A model generated the notes under the pieces. It was not told the origin of the DNA and searched no databases. It was given only the letters and a program-made list of their open reading frames with translations. The position numbers were made by a program, and so were the translations under genes. Shown here in pieces: positions 11,238-23,417 of a stretch of DNA of 64,000 bases (positions within the stretch are counted from its first letter, which is position 1; every line of letters starts with the position of its first letter). This stretch comes from Thinopyrum elongatum. Taxonomy: Eukaryota > Streptophyta > Magnoliopsida > Poales > Poaceae. The stretch lies in assembly GCA_011799875.1 (NCBI GenBank), contig CM022297.1:72925868-72989867 (forward strand), given 5' to 3'.

Positions 11238-11933
11238 TCAATCGGAGATGGTAAAAACTTCCCTCGGCCTGCCGAGGGTAAGTCCCAGTGATGCTGGAGA
11301 TTCAACCTCCTCCTCACTAATAGGCTCTAGGCGCGGAGTACTGGGTTGTGGAGCTGGTGCGGGTGCGGCAGGTGGTGTAGCACTGATTGGGGTAGGAGCA
11401 ATGACTTGGTCAAACTCCTCAGTGGTAGGCAGGCGGCGAGCGGTGGCTAAGATGGCAGGTGCATAGGATGCTGAGGACGAGATGTATGATAGTGGTGGTG
11501 CTGTATGGAGGAGCTCCCTCCTGTTGGCGGCACAGCCCTGAACTGAGTCCATACACGCAGCCACAAAGTCGTCCACGAGGTTATCAAAAGCTGCCTCAAG
11601 AGCTTTGAGATACTCAACAAGCATCTCAATAGCCTCATCTCTCTCTCCCCTAGAGCAAGCAAATACATAGTGACAAGTGTATGCACGTGGCATGGGAGGT
11701 AGCGGTAGCGACGAGCCTTCATCGAATCGGAAGTGGCGTGATTCAGAACGTCCTCCCTTGAATTGCACCACGGCCTGGTGCATAGACACGCTGTCGCTGA
11801 GCTTGTGCTGGTAGAGTGTGAACTCCGGACGAGTCGATGGCCCGATCGCGACCTTGGTGATGGAGGCGAGAAGCTTGATAAACCCCTCAGGTACATTGGT
11901 GAACACCTGTGACTCACAGTCGCGGCCAGCCAT
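11238..11933 (-). CDS. Extra reading frame between primer site and gag, unknown function
   Basis: This is an uninterrupted 231-codon frame in the leader of the element, starting about 150 bases after the primer site and ending about 330 bases before gag. I recognise no known domain. Visible features are MAGRDCESQVFTNVPEGF at the start, a central block with TLYQHKLSDS and RSESRHFRF, a helical-looking acidic stretch with EMLVEYLKALEAAFD, and a proline/alanine-rich tail. A homologous frame with the same order of blocks occupies 24935-25732 in the related element. It is intact here although gag-pol has several stops. The function is not inferred. It could be an accessory protein of this lineage or a captured host sequence. 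Confidence 0.65.
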   Translation of the reverse strand: MAGRDCESQVFTNVPEGFIKLLASITKVAIGPSTRPEFTLYQHKLSDSVSMHQAVVQFKGGRSESRHFRFDEGSSLPLPPMPRAYTCHYVFACSRGERDEAIEMLVEYLKALEAAFDNLVDDFVAACMDSVQGCAANRRELLHTAPPLSYISSSASYAPAILATARRLPTTEEFDQVIAPTPISATPPAAPAPAPQPSTPRLEPISEEEVESPASLGLTLGRPREVFTISD

Positions 11934-12083
11934 CTACAAAAGTAGACAAAAATTCCAGATAGTCAAATCATAAATTTATGATGACTAACAAAAAATTGCT
12001 ACAATTTGTAAAGTGCTAAAATAGCACCACTTACGCTAATAACCGATTAGCGATCGCACCTAGTGGCTTCCTATAGTCAGCCT

Positions 12084-12096
12084 GGCTCTGATACCA
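12084..12096 (-). other. Primer binding site of the chromovirus, initiator Met-tRNA type
   Basis: On the minus strand TGGTATCAGAGCC lies four bases after the end of the 5' LTR. This is the standard complement of the 3' end of plant initiator methionine tRNA. Confidence 0.93.
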
Positions 12097-12100
12097 AGGT

Positions 12101-15100
12101 TGTCAGGACCGGGTTTTTCAACAAACATTTATTGAAAAATCGCCCCTTTCGTCAGACCAGTACAGAAAAATCCTTCTTACTGGTAGACAATTCCTTGATA
12201 CAGAAATCCAGTAGTACTAAATATTATACAGGGTTGAGCTGAGGCTGCTCAACAATTTGTTACAAGCACGCCAATATTACACATAAAGGCGGATATGACA
12301 CAAAGGGTGTGGTGGCATAACTACTAACTCGTAATAAAAGAGTGGTGGTGGATATGTCACAGTGAAGTGGGTGACATGACTCCAAAATCTTACAACTCAT
12401 CAAGCGCCGGAGTGAGGCTCGATGATTTTATTAGGGTAGCGGAAGCGTATATTATACAAGTGACCAACTCCAGGATCGCAAGGGACTGACTGGGACTCCT
12501 CTAGGCGTCGGACTCGCTATCGTACTCTTCATCCATAAGATCACCTTCGTCAACATCTGGCCAAATCAACAAGCCAGGTGAGTACTTTGAATGTACTCGC
12601 AAGACAGTTTGGACATAAGATATAACAAATGCAAACATGATGTACATGAGCAAATTGGTAATACACACTCAGGTAACAAATTTGCACGGCAAGATAAATA
12701 AAAAGGAAGTCAGGCAGTATTCCTCCCGAAATCCCAATAAAATAGCAGAAGACCGATCGGGTGTCTGAAGCGACACCTCGAAAGGTAAAAATAAATTAAC
12801 ATGCCGCAGTCGGGTGTCAGGGCGACACCACATAAAGGGCTTATACTCAAAAGTAAATGACAGTACGTGCCACAGTCGGACGTCTGAATGCGACATCTCA
12901 AAAAGGGCTTATAATGAAAGTAAATAATCAGAATGCCACAGTCGGACGTCTGAGCGACATCACATAAAAGGCTTATATCAAAAGTAAATAACAAGAATGC
13001 CACAGTCGGACGTCTGAGCGACATCACATAAAGGGCTTATATCAAAAGTAAATCACAAGAATGCCACAGTCGGACGTCTGAGCGACATCACATAAAGGGC
13101 TTATATTTCATCATTCGAATTTGAGTAGTTCATGGGGTAGCACCATCCCAAGGAATACTCGGTACATAATAATAAACAGGTTAGTCCATCCACAGGAATA
13201 ACATTCAGCCGGGTTTACCACTATCAGTTAACATGTTTGTTCTCCAGAGACTGACACTGAGATTGACACTGAGACTGACACTAGATCTTTCAACCAACGT
13301 CCTTGACCGAGGACATGGATACTCGAATGGTTTTGACTCTACAGAGTTTGTACTTTTTACCCACAGCCAACGGATTTCAGTAGTCATAAAGGACTAGTTT
13401 CGTCTACGGTATTTTAGAAGAAAACACATCTAACCAGTACACACCCATTCCACATCCCGCTGCCAGGAATCACCCTAGGCAACATTCAAGAAAAACTCTA
13501 AGACGGGGAGGTCAACACCTCGAATAGCATGGGATCAAATTTATATCGCGCGCTCTAAGGGGTGCCCCCTCTCGGTCCCAACCGGAAACACCCATACCCC
13601 CTGACCGGATGACGGGCTTTAATCCAGGGCCATGGAACCCTCATCACGGCCCCTCTATTTGGTGTGTACATGGAAAGAGGTTTGCAACTTACTAAACCGT
13701 ATTCTTTGCAGAAAACATGTGGCAGCACGAAAATAAGGCGAACGGGAACAAGACTCGATCTATGTCAACACTGGAGTTAAACAGTTTGTTTTAGAACTAG
13801 CGTGCTCCAACAATACCAGCTTGCAACATATCATGCCACCACATGATTAGGTTGTTTCACCATCTTATGATCACATCAAGTTTTGTAGCTCACTTGCAAC
13901 TTACCTTGCATGAAATATAACATTCAACAAATGCTTATATAAACATGCCATGAGAAAACCACTCAAGAAAACATGAAAAACACTCATCATATCAAAGGTT
14001 CAAACATGCTTGCCTGGTTCGGAGTAGTCGAAGTCTAGCTCGGCGAAGTTGACGGCACCGTCACCTCCTTCGGTATCTACGTTACATAAAAATATCGGAT
14101 TCTAACGTAAATACCGTGCGTGCATAAAAATAGTTCCAAATATTTTTCAAATAAATATGTTAAAAAACTAGACAGAAAAATAGAGATGACAGAAAAAGAA
14201 TCAACTCAAAATCATCTTTTGTTTAAAAGTTATAAAGGTTTTAGTCCAGGGACCAATCTGTAAGAAACAAAAAACCGTCCAGGGGCTAGTTTGAATAAAC
14301 AAAAAATGTTTCGGATAGAAATACGCCAAACCAAAGAGAAAACGTATTCTGCCCGAAGGCGTCTTCAGAAAATGGTTCGAATAAGAAGAGGAGAGGCTGA
14401 CGAGGGGGTCCCACCCGTCAGGTTTAGAAAGAGCTCGCCGGCGCCAGAAGCAAACGGTGAACGCCGGTGACGATCGACGGTGAACTAGAGGAGGGCAAGG
14501 GGATGGTTGCACTTACGGGACAATTTCGTGTCGATGGGTGGTGGAATTGGTCATCGGCGAGTACCACGTCGACGGCCAGTTCCTCTACGGCGGACGGCGA
14601 CGTCGGGCGGGGATGGATCTCACCGAGGAGAGTTGCAGACGCCAAATTGATGCGCGGGTCAGGGGAGTGAGTGCACTAGGAGGCGGCTGACCAAATCTGG
14701 GCTGCAGGAGCTCACTCACCAAAGAGGATTTAGCTGGAGCCCGAAGCGGATCGGGGCGGCCGGAGGCGAGGAAGAAGACCCTCCCGAGGCCCTCTGATGA
14801 GTGGAGCGTGGTTCTGAGGAGAGGTGGAGTGGTGCTGAGGTGCTGGATGGCTCGGGGCCTTCTATTTATAGGCGGGTGATGGGGGTTGCCGTGACGGAGA
14901 TTTACTCCGGCGCGGATCACGGCGGTCGGCGCGGTTAGCAGGGAGGTTACGGCTGCGGGCATGCTGCTGCACCTCTCTAGTCTCCATATTAGCACTAAAC
15001 CAAGCTGGTTATGCAGGGGACTCACCGTTCGATGGAAAGGTGGCTTACGGCCACGGCGGGTGCAGAGAGCGTGCTCTACACTGCTCAGGCCACGCCGACG

Positions 15101-16160
15101 GATCTGCCGTGCGCGTGCAGGTGAGGGATGGCCACGCGGAGGTCCCTGGTGGTTTGGGCGGTGCTGTGCTGCGGCGTTCTGCAAGGGAGGGCTCTGGCGA
15201 TGGCGGCCGACGGCCCTGTTGCCGTGGAAGGGGGCGGTGCCGGCGCGCCAGCTCACCACCGACGCCCACAACCAGCCAACCGTCCGTGCGACGCCCAGGA
15301 TAAGAAGGAGGAACAAGGAGCAACGGGCCAACGCGCGCACTGGCGAGATTGACGCGGAGCTCTGACGAAAACGACACTGTCACCAGAAGCTTAACACTGA
15401 AACTCTGAATTTGACTGAAACAGTGCACGCCAGCTGTTCGACAAAATGTTTGACGCACGTGGAAAAATTTTCTGGAGCTGAAACTTGGAGGGGTGGTCTC
15501 TTGATGCATCCAGAGACTACCTGAATTTTCTCAGAATTTTTAGAAAGGGAAAAGAATGAATTTCACCAAAAATAGCAAATCTGGTCCAAACTTGCAGTAA
15601 GCAAATTTTGAAAAATTTGAACTGTGGACCAGCAGCTCTTGATGGATCTAGGTTTAGGGTACCAAGGAGTAGCTAGGGTAATTTACTTGGGATTAATAGC
15701 TCAAGGAATCTGGTACTTCCTATGTAAATCCCAAGGGTCCAAATAAATTACAGAAAAAAGTTTGAGGTTAAAATAAATAGAAATAAAATCTAAAAGAGGT
15801 TGAAACTTGCTGGAATTGGATGCTTGGCTTGACCCAAAGTAGGGAGGAGGGTTTAGGAAGAAAATTTACAACATAGGTCATGGCAAGAGAGTATTTTTTT
15901 AATAGGGAAAGATAAATCCAAAAATTATAGGAATTCTTTTTAATAAAAGAAATAGTAAAACAACCCAAGAGTATTTGAGTTGAACCAACACATGTTGAAA
16001 AAACCCTCAAGACCAGAATCAAGATCGAGAAGGACTCATAAAAGATTTGTCATAAAAAGGATTTGAGAAGGAGAGTCCCTCTTTAGAAAAATTCAAATAA
16101 CCTCCTTTAAATCAAATAAAGAATTTGGTAAAAATCAAACCAAAATTTTGGGGTGTTACA
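12101..16160 (-). repeat. 5' LTR of the chromovirus element
   Basis: It is 4060 bases long with terminus TGTTACA at 16154-16160, followed by CAAGG. Collinear with 2390-6448. It carries the 64-66-bp tandem array (about 12742-13107) and the TATA box at 14862-14871 on the minus strand. Short open frames within it are chance frames in GC-rich LTR sequence. Confidence 0.95.
14862..14871 (-). promoter_or_regulatory. TATA box of the chromovirus 5' LTR
   Basis: CTATAAATAG on the minus strand, inside the LTR that lies upstream of the extra frame and gag. This is the likely promoter of the genomic RNA. Confidence 0.65.
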
Positions 16161-19100
16161 CAAGGGCCGGCTCATCACTATGTGATCGGTCAGGTCTTCA
16201 ATAAGGCGAGTTAAAAATGACCTTGCATTAGCCCCCAAGTTCCATGGCGCATGCTTGCAGTGACATGGGACTTGCATACTTTGATATAATCCTGATTTGA
16301 ATAATTTAGCCCCCAAGTGCCGGGTCGTACGCCTGCAGTGACTCAGGACTATTCCTTCTATTGTAGAATAAATCATATCCTCTGTCTGGACGATATTGAT
16401 GAATGCTTTGCATATCAATATTAAACCATGCTCTCTGTTGCAAATTGGTATTCTTGGATGAAGAAATAATAGCCATTGCTCTGAAGCGGCTTTGAAAACC
16501 TCAATCATCCAATACTGGTTATGATAACCATCATGAAAATCCAGCCATGTTGGCTATTTAAGATTTGAATAATATAATCCGTTATGAAAACCTCAATCAT
16601 TCAATACTGGTTATAACAACCATAATGAAAATCCAGCCATGTTGGCTCTTAAGGATTGGAATATGTAACCTAGTTTAAAAACCGGTTCCTGCAATATAAA
16701 CCAGTATATCCATGCATATATGATGCATCGTATGATGATGCAATGTATGATAACAGAGTATAAAAATGTCGGCTTTCAAGGCTCGAATCCAGGGCGGGTT
16801 ATAACCCAGAGACTCATGGTCATAAACAATCGTTGAAAAGACTGTAATGGTGGCTTATAGCCAAAATTAAACTGGCCACTTAAAGTCAAAAACCAAGGCG
16901 GGTGACAAACCCAAAGACTTGTGGTCTCATATAATTGTTGAAAACATGATTAACATGGTTGTAGAGCCAGATCATGCTGGCGGCTTAAAAACCAAAAGCC
17001 AGGGCGGGTGACAACCCCAAAAACTTGTAGCCTCATAACCATGGCCGTTCAAACCAAACATACTGGCGACTTAAAGTCCAAAGCCAGGGCGGGTGACAAC
17101 CAAAAAATACTCAAACATGAGTAACATAACCCGGCGTCTCATGACCCAGAGATTTTCAATTTGCACAGAAAACAAAAGTTAAAATCGTGAAAACATGTTA
17201 AAAATCAAAAAACAAAGATGATGTAAATCTCAAAATTAAGCCGGCTTTACAAAGGCACAGCTTAAAATGTTGGCTCACAGGCCGCATGTTTGCTTTCAAG
17301 GCCGCAAAGCCATGGTTCATCCTAGCTCACTATAAGACGGCCCTCACGTGACACAAAACCGTCGTTTTAACCTTGGCAAGTTCAGGGTCTTTAAGAAGAT
17401 TGACTTGCCAAGAGTTCGACGGGTCACCTGGCGGAGTAGCAAGTTGCAAATAGGCAGGATGAAACCATAATTTGGCATCCACGCCTGGTCAAGAGGGTAT
17501 GAAAGCTAAACCCGGTGGGTTGGAAGCCCTCAAGTGACCTTTTGATCAAAAATTAAAGACTCAAATACACAAAAATGAAACGACAGAGGTCCCGAATTTT
17601 AGGGATGCCGGCTTTATTAAGTTGATCATAATATGATAAGCCCATAAGGCAGGATACCCATGTTTGAACCGCGCATCATAGCACCAAGTTCTCTTTGGTA
17701 ACCTTTAATTTTTCCTGAGAACTCGAACTTGCAAGAGGTGTATTCTTCTTGAACCGGATGTTGAGGCGGATATTAAGAGCTCAAAACTTTATGGGAGAAC
17801 AGATTTCCCTTGAGCCGGATTTTGAATCAGAATCTCTTTTGATAACCCAGAACTCTTCCATTGAGCCAGAACTTTTTGATTGCCCAGCACTTTTCAAGCC
17901 GGAAATTTTCTGACGGCTTTTAAATTTTCACCAATGTGGCAGTAACTCCCGAGACTGGGTTATTTTCCCTCCAATGACCCGGGGTTCTTGAATTTGCTGA
18001 AACTGGCAACATTTGCTGAGTCATGTCCATGTAGCCCCTGAGTCTTAAGACGACTCGAGGAGTTGGCTTAAGATTCTCCATACTTGACCATGATATAAAC
18101 CGGCATATAATTGAATGGCGCAACATTGGAATATGTTGGAGCTGGAAGCAAAGTGGCGGGTTGATGATCTTCCCAACACTTATTGTATATCCTTGACATT
18201 GATAATGCGAGAATAAACAGAAGGTTGAGATCGACCGCGGCGGGTTATATATGATCCCGTATAAGTTGTGTCAGTAACCCGGCCAACGGTTCATCCCAGC
18301 GGGTTGTTGAAGTTAATCAAACTGCAGTGACGGCGACTTGTGCACCTGTCCATTGAGCCATCTGGTGCAGGCAGAGGCTGATAATATATCATTGGCTCAA
18401 GAGTTGTTGGAATAGACCGGGCTACAGGAGCAGCAACTTGCATGCGCTCACTAAACAGCTCATGCAGACAGGTGCAGCTCCGGTGTATTGATGTAGACCG
18501 GACCGCGGGGGCGAACAGTAAAGATGACCGCGGCATCATAAACAACACGACCGCGGGCGAGTCGACCATGGGCACAGACAGATGAGTCGGCCGTGGCATT
18601 TGTAAGCCAGTGCGGACAGGTGAGTCAATCGCAGGCGCGGTAAGCCGTGCGGATGGGCAAGTAAGCCTTGTCGTGTTGATGTAGACTGGGCCGCAGAGGC
18701 GGCCGTTTGCACATACATTCATCGAGCATTATGGCACGGTCAGACGCTAGCACATGATAATCGTGGCGCGAGCTATATATCCATGGCACGACCATCACTC
18801 TTGCAGTGACCAATTGTCCTGCATAAAAAATATCGCAAGCCAGAATAATTGTTCTTTAAAGAATAAAAAAATGTATCAATAAAAATTGATTGGACAGATT
18901 TCACCTGATTCGTCTGGATGACAGATGATCCGTAAATAGCGTCCGTAAATAATTTTGCAATATGGCTGCTGAATTCCTTTTGATCTTTATATGCACACTA
19001 AAGACATTCGCGTTTTATCCCCTCGATGACTCTGCCACATGCCCTTTTTTTTACCAGCTCTTTCTTTATTGCTGCTTTGGCTTTGTATAATCCAGCATAA

Positions 19101-20248
19101 ATATACCCCATAGCAGGTCTCTTGTTGCTACTTCTATCTCTCCAGGTATCTTTGGCATCAAGCAGTATACCCATTTATCTGAACTGATCATGGCTTGCAA
19201 ATATTCTTTTAGACTAGGCTTTTCTTTTCAGTGTAACACACCGAAAAGGTCATCAAGGTTTTGCCCTTGTCAGTCATCCATCCATCGGACAACACTGAGC
19301 AACCCGTGCGGGTCCATGACTCCTTTTAGCCATTCAACTGAGCCGCCACCTGGTCAAACTTTTCTTCAGAACACAGCTGTTCCACCCCGTCTGTGACAGC
19401 GAGCGAAGCCATGGGGGAGACCAGCCGCAGTGGCCGGACGGAGGCATGCCGCGGGCTGGGCATGCTGAGCCGGCCGGAGCAGTGGGACTCAGCAAGCGCA
19501 GACTCAGCAGGAGGCAGGGTTGGCGTGACGGGCGGCTCGCTGGAAGCGAGGACGAAGCAGCGCGCACAGGAACGACAGGCGACCCGGCAGGCGGCTCAGG
19601 CGACCTGGCAGGCGGCTCAGGAGCCCAGCGGAGCGGCTCATATGGCCAGCAGATGCGAGAGCCGGCGCGGGGAAAAGGCCAGGCACAGGAGCTTGGACTG
19701 CGGTAGCGCGTGGTGGCACGGGTGTAGAGTCGGAGCTGGCTGTAATGGCGGAGGGTTGCAGCGTGGCTTGAAGGCAAGTGGGAGCCGGCCATGGAGGCGG
19801 CACGTCGAAGTGTGGCGGATCGAGGCCACTGAAAGCGGAGGCGGCGCGTGAGGCCATGGAAGGCGGTGGGTTGACGAAGAGGCATCAGCGACTCGGAAGC
19901 GCGTCGGCGTGCATGCGGTGGCGAGGCAGAGTCAGAGTCAGGTGACCCGCAGGCCAGCGGTGATTTGGAGCGATGAAGGCGAGGCCGTGGCGGCGGCTTC
20001 AGGTGCCTCAGTCATGACGGGGACGGAGCACAGCCAGGGCGGCTCAGGGCCGACCTCGATGGAGACGGGCGGCTCAGAGGTGCTCAGCAGCCGGCGGCTC
20101 TTGATGCGGGCCGTGAGGCAGGTGGCTGTTCACTGTTGTGGTTTAAAGGCGACCATGGCGATGGCGGTTCAAAGCAGCGCGAGGCATGGCGGCTCAGAGG
20201 CCAGGGCGTAGGTTAGCTGTGAGCCAAGGACCAGATCAAAGCACGGAC
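16161..20248 (-). mobile_element. Middle part of the non-coding gypsy-like element
   Basis: There is no gag or pol motif in any frame. From 16166 to about 16340 the CCCCCAAG repeats continue. From about 16780 to 17100 there are four loosely spaced copies of a GGCGGGTGACAACCC-type block. From 17300 to 18100 there are AT-moderate stretches with repeated GAGCCGGA blocks. From 18290 to 18720, and again from about 19390 to 20250, GC content is high, with repeated GGCGGCTCAGG motifs. Open frames of 130-180 codons in the GC-rich parts occur on both strands and look like composition effects. I see no gene. Confidence 0.6.
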
Positions 20249-20253
20249 AGAAG
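20249..20253. repeat. Target site duplication, left copy, of the gag-pol-less element (AGAAG)
   Basis: AGAAG precedes TGTCGGGGCC at 20254 and recurs at 30479-30483 directly after TGTTACA. The match is exact. Confidence 0.95.
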
Positions 20254-20837
20254 TGTCGGGGCCGGATTTCCGGGACGCAATATCCCAGAAATTAACCCGT
20301 CGTGTCATCACCAACCCAGGATTACCGTTACTGGTGGACACGTCCTTGTTACAGATTACCAAGCAATTACAAGAATTGGATACAAGACCATAAAGGTCTA
20401 ATGATACAACAATGATTCTGGTGATGGATGACGGAAGCGACTCGTGGTTCTCCAATGTCGATGGGGCTCCATTCCCACAGGAACGGCTAACCTGGATAAT
20501 TCCTATCCCGCGTGGCTGCTATCCTAGGCTTCGCATGGACGTCGCTGTGGTACTCATCATAGAACTCCTGACCTGGCAAAGTAAATAGCCAGGGACAAGC
20601 CTGTGAGTACGTTTGAATGTACTCGCAAACATAATGAACAAAAGATATAATGAATGCATATGCTCATGATGGATTAAATGCTATGCTCATGCTGATTGAA
20701 AATTTAAAGATGGCATGATAACAATAATAGGGTGCAGAAAAATAAATATAACATGTTAGTGACAAACGCAAAAAGAGACATAATATAACATGTTAGTCAT
20801 AAAACAAGGAAAGGTGCGCAGAAAGAATATAAGAGAA

Positions 20838-21257
20838 ATGCCAATCGGGTATCCACAAGAGTATTGGCGTGATAGACCGCCTGAGAACTCGAGGGACGCC
20901 ACGAAGAGGTCTTGAAAAGAAATGCCAATCGGGTGTCCACAAGAGTAGTGGCGTGACAGACCGCCTGAGAACTCGAGGGACGCCACGAAGAGGTCTTGAA
21001 AAGAAATGCCAATCGGGTGTCCACAAGAGTAGTGGTGTGATAGACCACCTGGGAACTCGAGGGACGCCACGGAGAGGTTTCGAAAAGAACTGCCAATCGG
21101 GTGTACACAAGAGTAGTGGCGTGATAGACCGCCTAAGAACTCGAGGGACGCCACGGAGAGGTCTTGAAAAGAAATGCCAATCGGGTGTCCACAAGAGTAG
21201 TGGCGTGATAGACCGCCTAAGAACTCAAGGGACGCCACGGAGAGGTCTTGAAAATAA
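20838..21257 (-). repeat. Tandem array in the LTR, five units of exactly 84 bp
   Basis: The anchor GCCAATCGGGT starts at 20840, 20924, 21008, 21092 and 21176. Units share GGGACGCCACG(A/G)AGAGGTCTTG. The 84-base period is divisible by three, so open frames run through the array on several frames and are not evidence of genes. The second LTR has the same five units at about 26638-27057. Confidence 0.95.
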
Positions 21258-23407
21258 AACCGAATGCCCGGGGTAGTCTAGCCAGCCCCTGAGACACTCA
21301 GGAAAAAAAAGAGAAACGGGTTAGTCCACAATAATATGCATAACCACAATAATATTAATATGCATAGCAAAATACTCATGGTAGCATCAGGGTGACAATA
21401 ATTATCCTACAAAATAATTCAGGCTCAATTTAATTATTTCCTCTGAAGACCGACACTAAGACAGACACTTGACCTACCCAGACTGTTGTCCTTAACCGCG
21501 GACACGGCTATTCGAATAGGTTTAAACTCTGGAGAGGGTGTACTGTTTACCCACAAGTAAAGGATTTCTTTAGTCAGTACCGTGCCACTAACTAATTCCC
21601 ATTACGGTCTTTGGGTTGAAAACACACCTGACCAGCACACACTAGATTAACCGTCCGGATGTCAGGAATCACCCAAAGCATCGTTTCAGAAAAACTCTAA
21701 GTCGGGGAGACAACAATCTCGAGTAGCATGGGATCACTATTAATACATGCGGATTACAAGGGGTGCCCCCCTCTCGGATACAACCGGATACACCCATGCC
21801 CCCTGACCCGATGACAGGATTTAGTCCACCATCGTGGAAACCCTCATCGTAGCCCTCTATGTGGTGTGTGCACGGAAAGGGGTTAACAACTTACTGAACC
21901 ATACCCTACCTGTGGCAGGGACATGTGGTAGCACGAACAAGTATGGGGGTTACCGGAACAAGACTCGATCTATGGTCAACTCAGGAGGTTCAATGTTTCC
22001 TGCAGTGATTAGCACAATATATTTCCTTGGTGGCCCCCAACAGGGTAACCATCTGGCATGTCCCAACATGCCCTTACTGATTCATTCTCGTCTCAACGAG
22101 ATTTCAGTCTCACGGTCACTTTTCTCGTGACTGATTCTTTCCTGCATATTAGTCTGGACCCACATAGTCATATGAAAAATAACCATGCTCACTCATACCA
22201 CATAGATAACAAAATAGTAATGGGTTATGCATGCAAAAATAGCAATATGCTACTTCGTTCAAAATTACCATAGCCATGATTCAAATACTCTAGCTAGCAA
22301 CTACCGAACATTCACCATATCAAGTGTTCAAGATGCTTGCCTTGAGCATGCAGAAGCGTTGCGTGCACTCCAAAAGTTTTGAAAAGTTTCTTCCCTCCAT
22401 TTTTCCTATTTTAATGAGTATAGCAATTACCACATAAATCAAAAACAGTACTAAAAAATGTTTCAATTATTTTTGAAATAAACACTAAAATAACATAGAT
22501 GAAAAATTAGGAATAACAGAAAAAGAATCAATTTATTTGGAGTTAAGATGATTTACTTAGGGAGTTTCTAAGTTGAAATAATTAAAGAAATGGACTATTT
22601 AAAATGTCCGGTGGAAACAGAGTTTAGGAAAAATGTTGACCTAGGCTGGAATAAAAGAGCATGATTTTAGGAATCTATAGAAATTTGAATCATCCAATTT
22701 GGATTTGTATTAGTAGCTGTGGAATTAATTGAAATCTACTGGAAAAGAAAAAAAGGAAAGGGTAGCAGTGCGCCCCGTGCGAGATTTAACCGCGCGGTGC
22801 CACTGGGCCGAGCCCAGTTAGTCGGCCGCGCGAAAAACCCGCCGACGTCGATGGCGTATTTGCTGCAGTACGTTTCCTCGTAGGGAAAGCGTACCCATGG
22901 GGATGCGCTACTGGAGGAGATGACTGACTCACCTACAGGTGGGACCCACCTGTCAGGTTTGTCTCCAACCTCCCGCGCGCGTGGACAGGGACAAGGGAGG
23001 ACTCCGGCGATGATTCCCGGTGGCACACCTCACTGTTCATGGTGCTACGGCCACCGGAATCCTCGGATGAGCATGGAGCTTCTGTACATGCCAAGCACGC
23101 TCGTCGGGGAGCTCGAGAATGAGCGGGGCTTCCTCCATGGCGGAGGGAAGCTACAGTTGGAAGGGGGCTTTCGCCCTCGGGCCACCTCCGGCGAAATTGA
23201 CGACGGGGATGGGTCTCTGGGTCTCTGGGGAAGCTATTGGAGGAGTTGGGGAGGGGGAGGCTCTGGAGAGGCCGGAATCATCGGCGATGTGGCGGTGGCA
23301 GTAGCTACCGGAGACGGAGATGACGGCCGTTTCCGGCCGTTTGGCTGCCTCGGTAGGCTTATGGGGGATGGAGGAGTGGTGGAGATGAGAGGAGCGAGCT
23401 CGGAGGG

Positions 23408-23417
23408 CCTTTTATAG
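23408..23417 (-). promoter_or_regulatory. TATA-like box of the gag-pol-less element, 3' LTR
   Basis: CTATAAAAGG on the minus strand, with its counterpart at 29180-29189 in the 5' LTR. The position within the LTR corresponds to that of CTATAAATAG in the related chromovirus. Confidence 0.55.

Larger units (their letters stand above)
2390..16160 (-). mobile_element. Ty3/gypsy chromovirus (Tekay/Del-like), complete but decayed
   Basis: Two 4.06-kb LTRs enclose a primer site, an extra reading frame, gag, protease, reverse transcriptase, RNase H, integrase and a C-terminal chromodomain, all on the minus strand, followed by a polypurine tract. LTR termini are TG...CA and the target duplication CAAGG is perfect. 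Long LTRs and the chromodomain ending in a WEREDFLRAKYPHLF-type motif place it in the Tekay/Del group. Gag-pol has at least four stop codons and two frameshifts, so it is not functional by itself. LTRs differ by roughly 2% where compared. Confidence 0.93.

Noticed and set aside
14585..15340. 251-codon frame on the minus strand in the chromovirus 5' LTR
   Set aside because: The counterpart in the 3' LTR is not open over the same length, and the sequence is GC-rich LTR DNA around the promoter.
19334..19885. 183-codon arginine/proline/serine-rich frame on the minus strand
   Set aside because: A 152-codon frame overlaps it on the opposite strand and both are explained by high GC content. No motif recognised.
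20756..21238. 160-codon frame with a repeated protein pattern on the minus strand
   Set aside because: It arises from the 84-bp tandem array, whose period is a multiple of three. Frames are open in several phases and on both strands, so it is not evidence of a gene.
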